A stretch of 14,665 bases of DNA from positions 1-14,665 of the forward strand of contig JAGDMB010000020.1 in assembly GCA_017860375.1 (NCBI GenBank), in the 5' to 3' direction. Every line of letters begins with the position of its first letter. Position 1 is the stretch's first letter. The translations under genes and the position numbers were made by a program. The notes below the pieces were generated by a model. The model saw nothing but the letters and a program-made list of their open reading frames with translations, ran no database searches and was not told the origin of the DNA. This DNA comes from Bacteroidota bacterium (GTDB lineage: Bacteria; Bacteroidota; Bacteroidia; Bacteroidales; UBA10428). Positions 14,288 to 14,665 of this stretch are shown here, in pieces.

Positions 14288-14665
14288 TTATTTTCCCATT
14301 GTGACGGTGATCTCATTCACGGATAGCAATTCTTCAACCGGGATAAAATTGCCGGGAATTACCTTTTGATTAAGCGTTATCTTTTTCACTCCCTGTTCCA
14401 CACGTTCAGGATTTTCCACCCGGATATGCAATTCTTTACCGCGGAACCTCCGGTTCAGGGTGTAACCTTCCCAACGCGAGGGAATGCAGGGATCGATGAT
14501 CATCCCGTTGTGCACCGGTTTCAGCCCGAGGATTGAATGACAGGCGGAATAATACGCCCAGGTTGCGGCGCCGGTAAGCCATGGCAGGCGCGAAGCTCCG
14601 CAGCGGGGACTGGTTTTTCCATGCGTGGACTGGCTGTACACATAGGGTTCAATTTCACGGATCTC
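14288..14665 (-). CDS. GH94 glycoside phosphorylase, C-terminal fragment (runs off window)
   Basis: The frame is open to the right edge, with EIREIEPY encoded upstream of the GTG at 14641, so the internal GTG is not the true start and the gene continues outside the window. The visible 125 residues match the C-terminal part of GH94 enzymes: EPYVYSQ, RLPWLTGAATWAYYSACHSILGL, GMIIDPCIPSRWEGYTLNRRFRG, and a final beta-sheet domain ending VTMGK. GH94 enzymes reversibly phosphorolyse beta-linked disaccharides such as cellobiose or N,N'-diacetylchitobiose to a sugar-1-phosphate. The catalytic aspartate lies farther N-terminal and is not visible, so neither the substrate nor activity can be judged. 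The gene precedes GH130 in transcription order. Confidence 0.9.
   Translation of the reverse strand, partial: EIREIEPYVYSQSTHGKTSPRCGASRLPWLTGAATWAYYSACHSILGLKPVHNGMIIDPCIPSRWEGYTLNRRFRGKELHIRVENPERVEQGVKKITLNQKVIPGNFIPVEELLSVNEITVTMGK

Overview
The window looks like chromosomal DNA from a Bacteroidota (Bacteroidetes) bacterium, most likely of a Bacteroidales-type lineage. Three things in the sequence support this. There are type IX secretion system (T9SS) sorting domains of both type A (YPNP... motif) and type B (CHU_C, gliding-motility-associated). There is a PorP/SprF-family partner protein. There are promoter-like TTTG-N19/20-TAnnTTTG elements of the kind used by the Bacteroidetes primary sigma factor. 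No rRNA, tRNA, CRISPR array, transposase or phage gene was seen.

Layout. (1) Positions 1-211 are AT-rich and non-coding, built largely of degenerate 8-bp tandem repeats. (2) Positions 212-4455 hold an iron-sulfur cluster assembly operon, sufC-sufD-sufS-sufE-sufT-like, all on the + strand with the catalytic residues visible. sufB is not in the window and may lie upstream of the repeats. (3) Positions 4560-5042 form a self-contained unit: a near-perfect Bacteroidetes promoter, a 124-aa protein that is little more than a signal peptide plus a T9SS type A sorting domain, and a strong intrinsic terminator. (4) Positions 5103-5747 (- strand) encode an AT-rich left-handed beta-helix acyltransferase whose base composition differs from its neighbours. 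(5) Positions 5748-6294 are a 547-bp gap with a possible 54-codon small gene, a GC-rich palindrome and a leader hairpin. (6) Positions 6295-13081 are a two-gene unit: a 1923-aa modular secreted adhesin-like protein ending in a type B sorting domain, followed after 16 bp by a PorP/SprF-family outer-membrane protein. (7) Positions 13082-13281 are a convergent intergenic region with a REP-like dyad element. (8) Positions 13282-14665 (- strand) hold two phosphorylase-type carbohydrate genes: a complete GH130 and the 3' end of a GH94.

How they fit together. The suf genes form one pathway: SufS takes sulfur from cysteine, SufE relays it, the SufBCD scaffold assembles the cluster, and the SufT-like protein probably helps maturation. 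The giant protein and the PorP/SprF-like protein resemble the SprB/SprF substrate-partner arrangement of gliding Bacteroidota, so the pair is likely a cell-surface display cassette. GH94 and GH130 enzymes typically phosphorolyse beta-linked disaccharides or oligosaccharides in the cytoplasm, which suggests part of a glycan-use locus running off the right edge.

I did not find a clearly new defence or mobile system. The best candidates for something less described are the passenger-less T9SS protein with its own promoter and terminator, the octamer repeat tract before sufC, the cysteine tail on SufD and the small ORF at 5892-6056.
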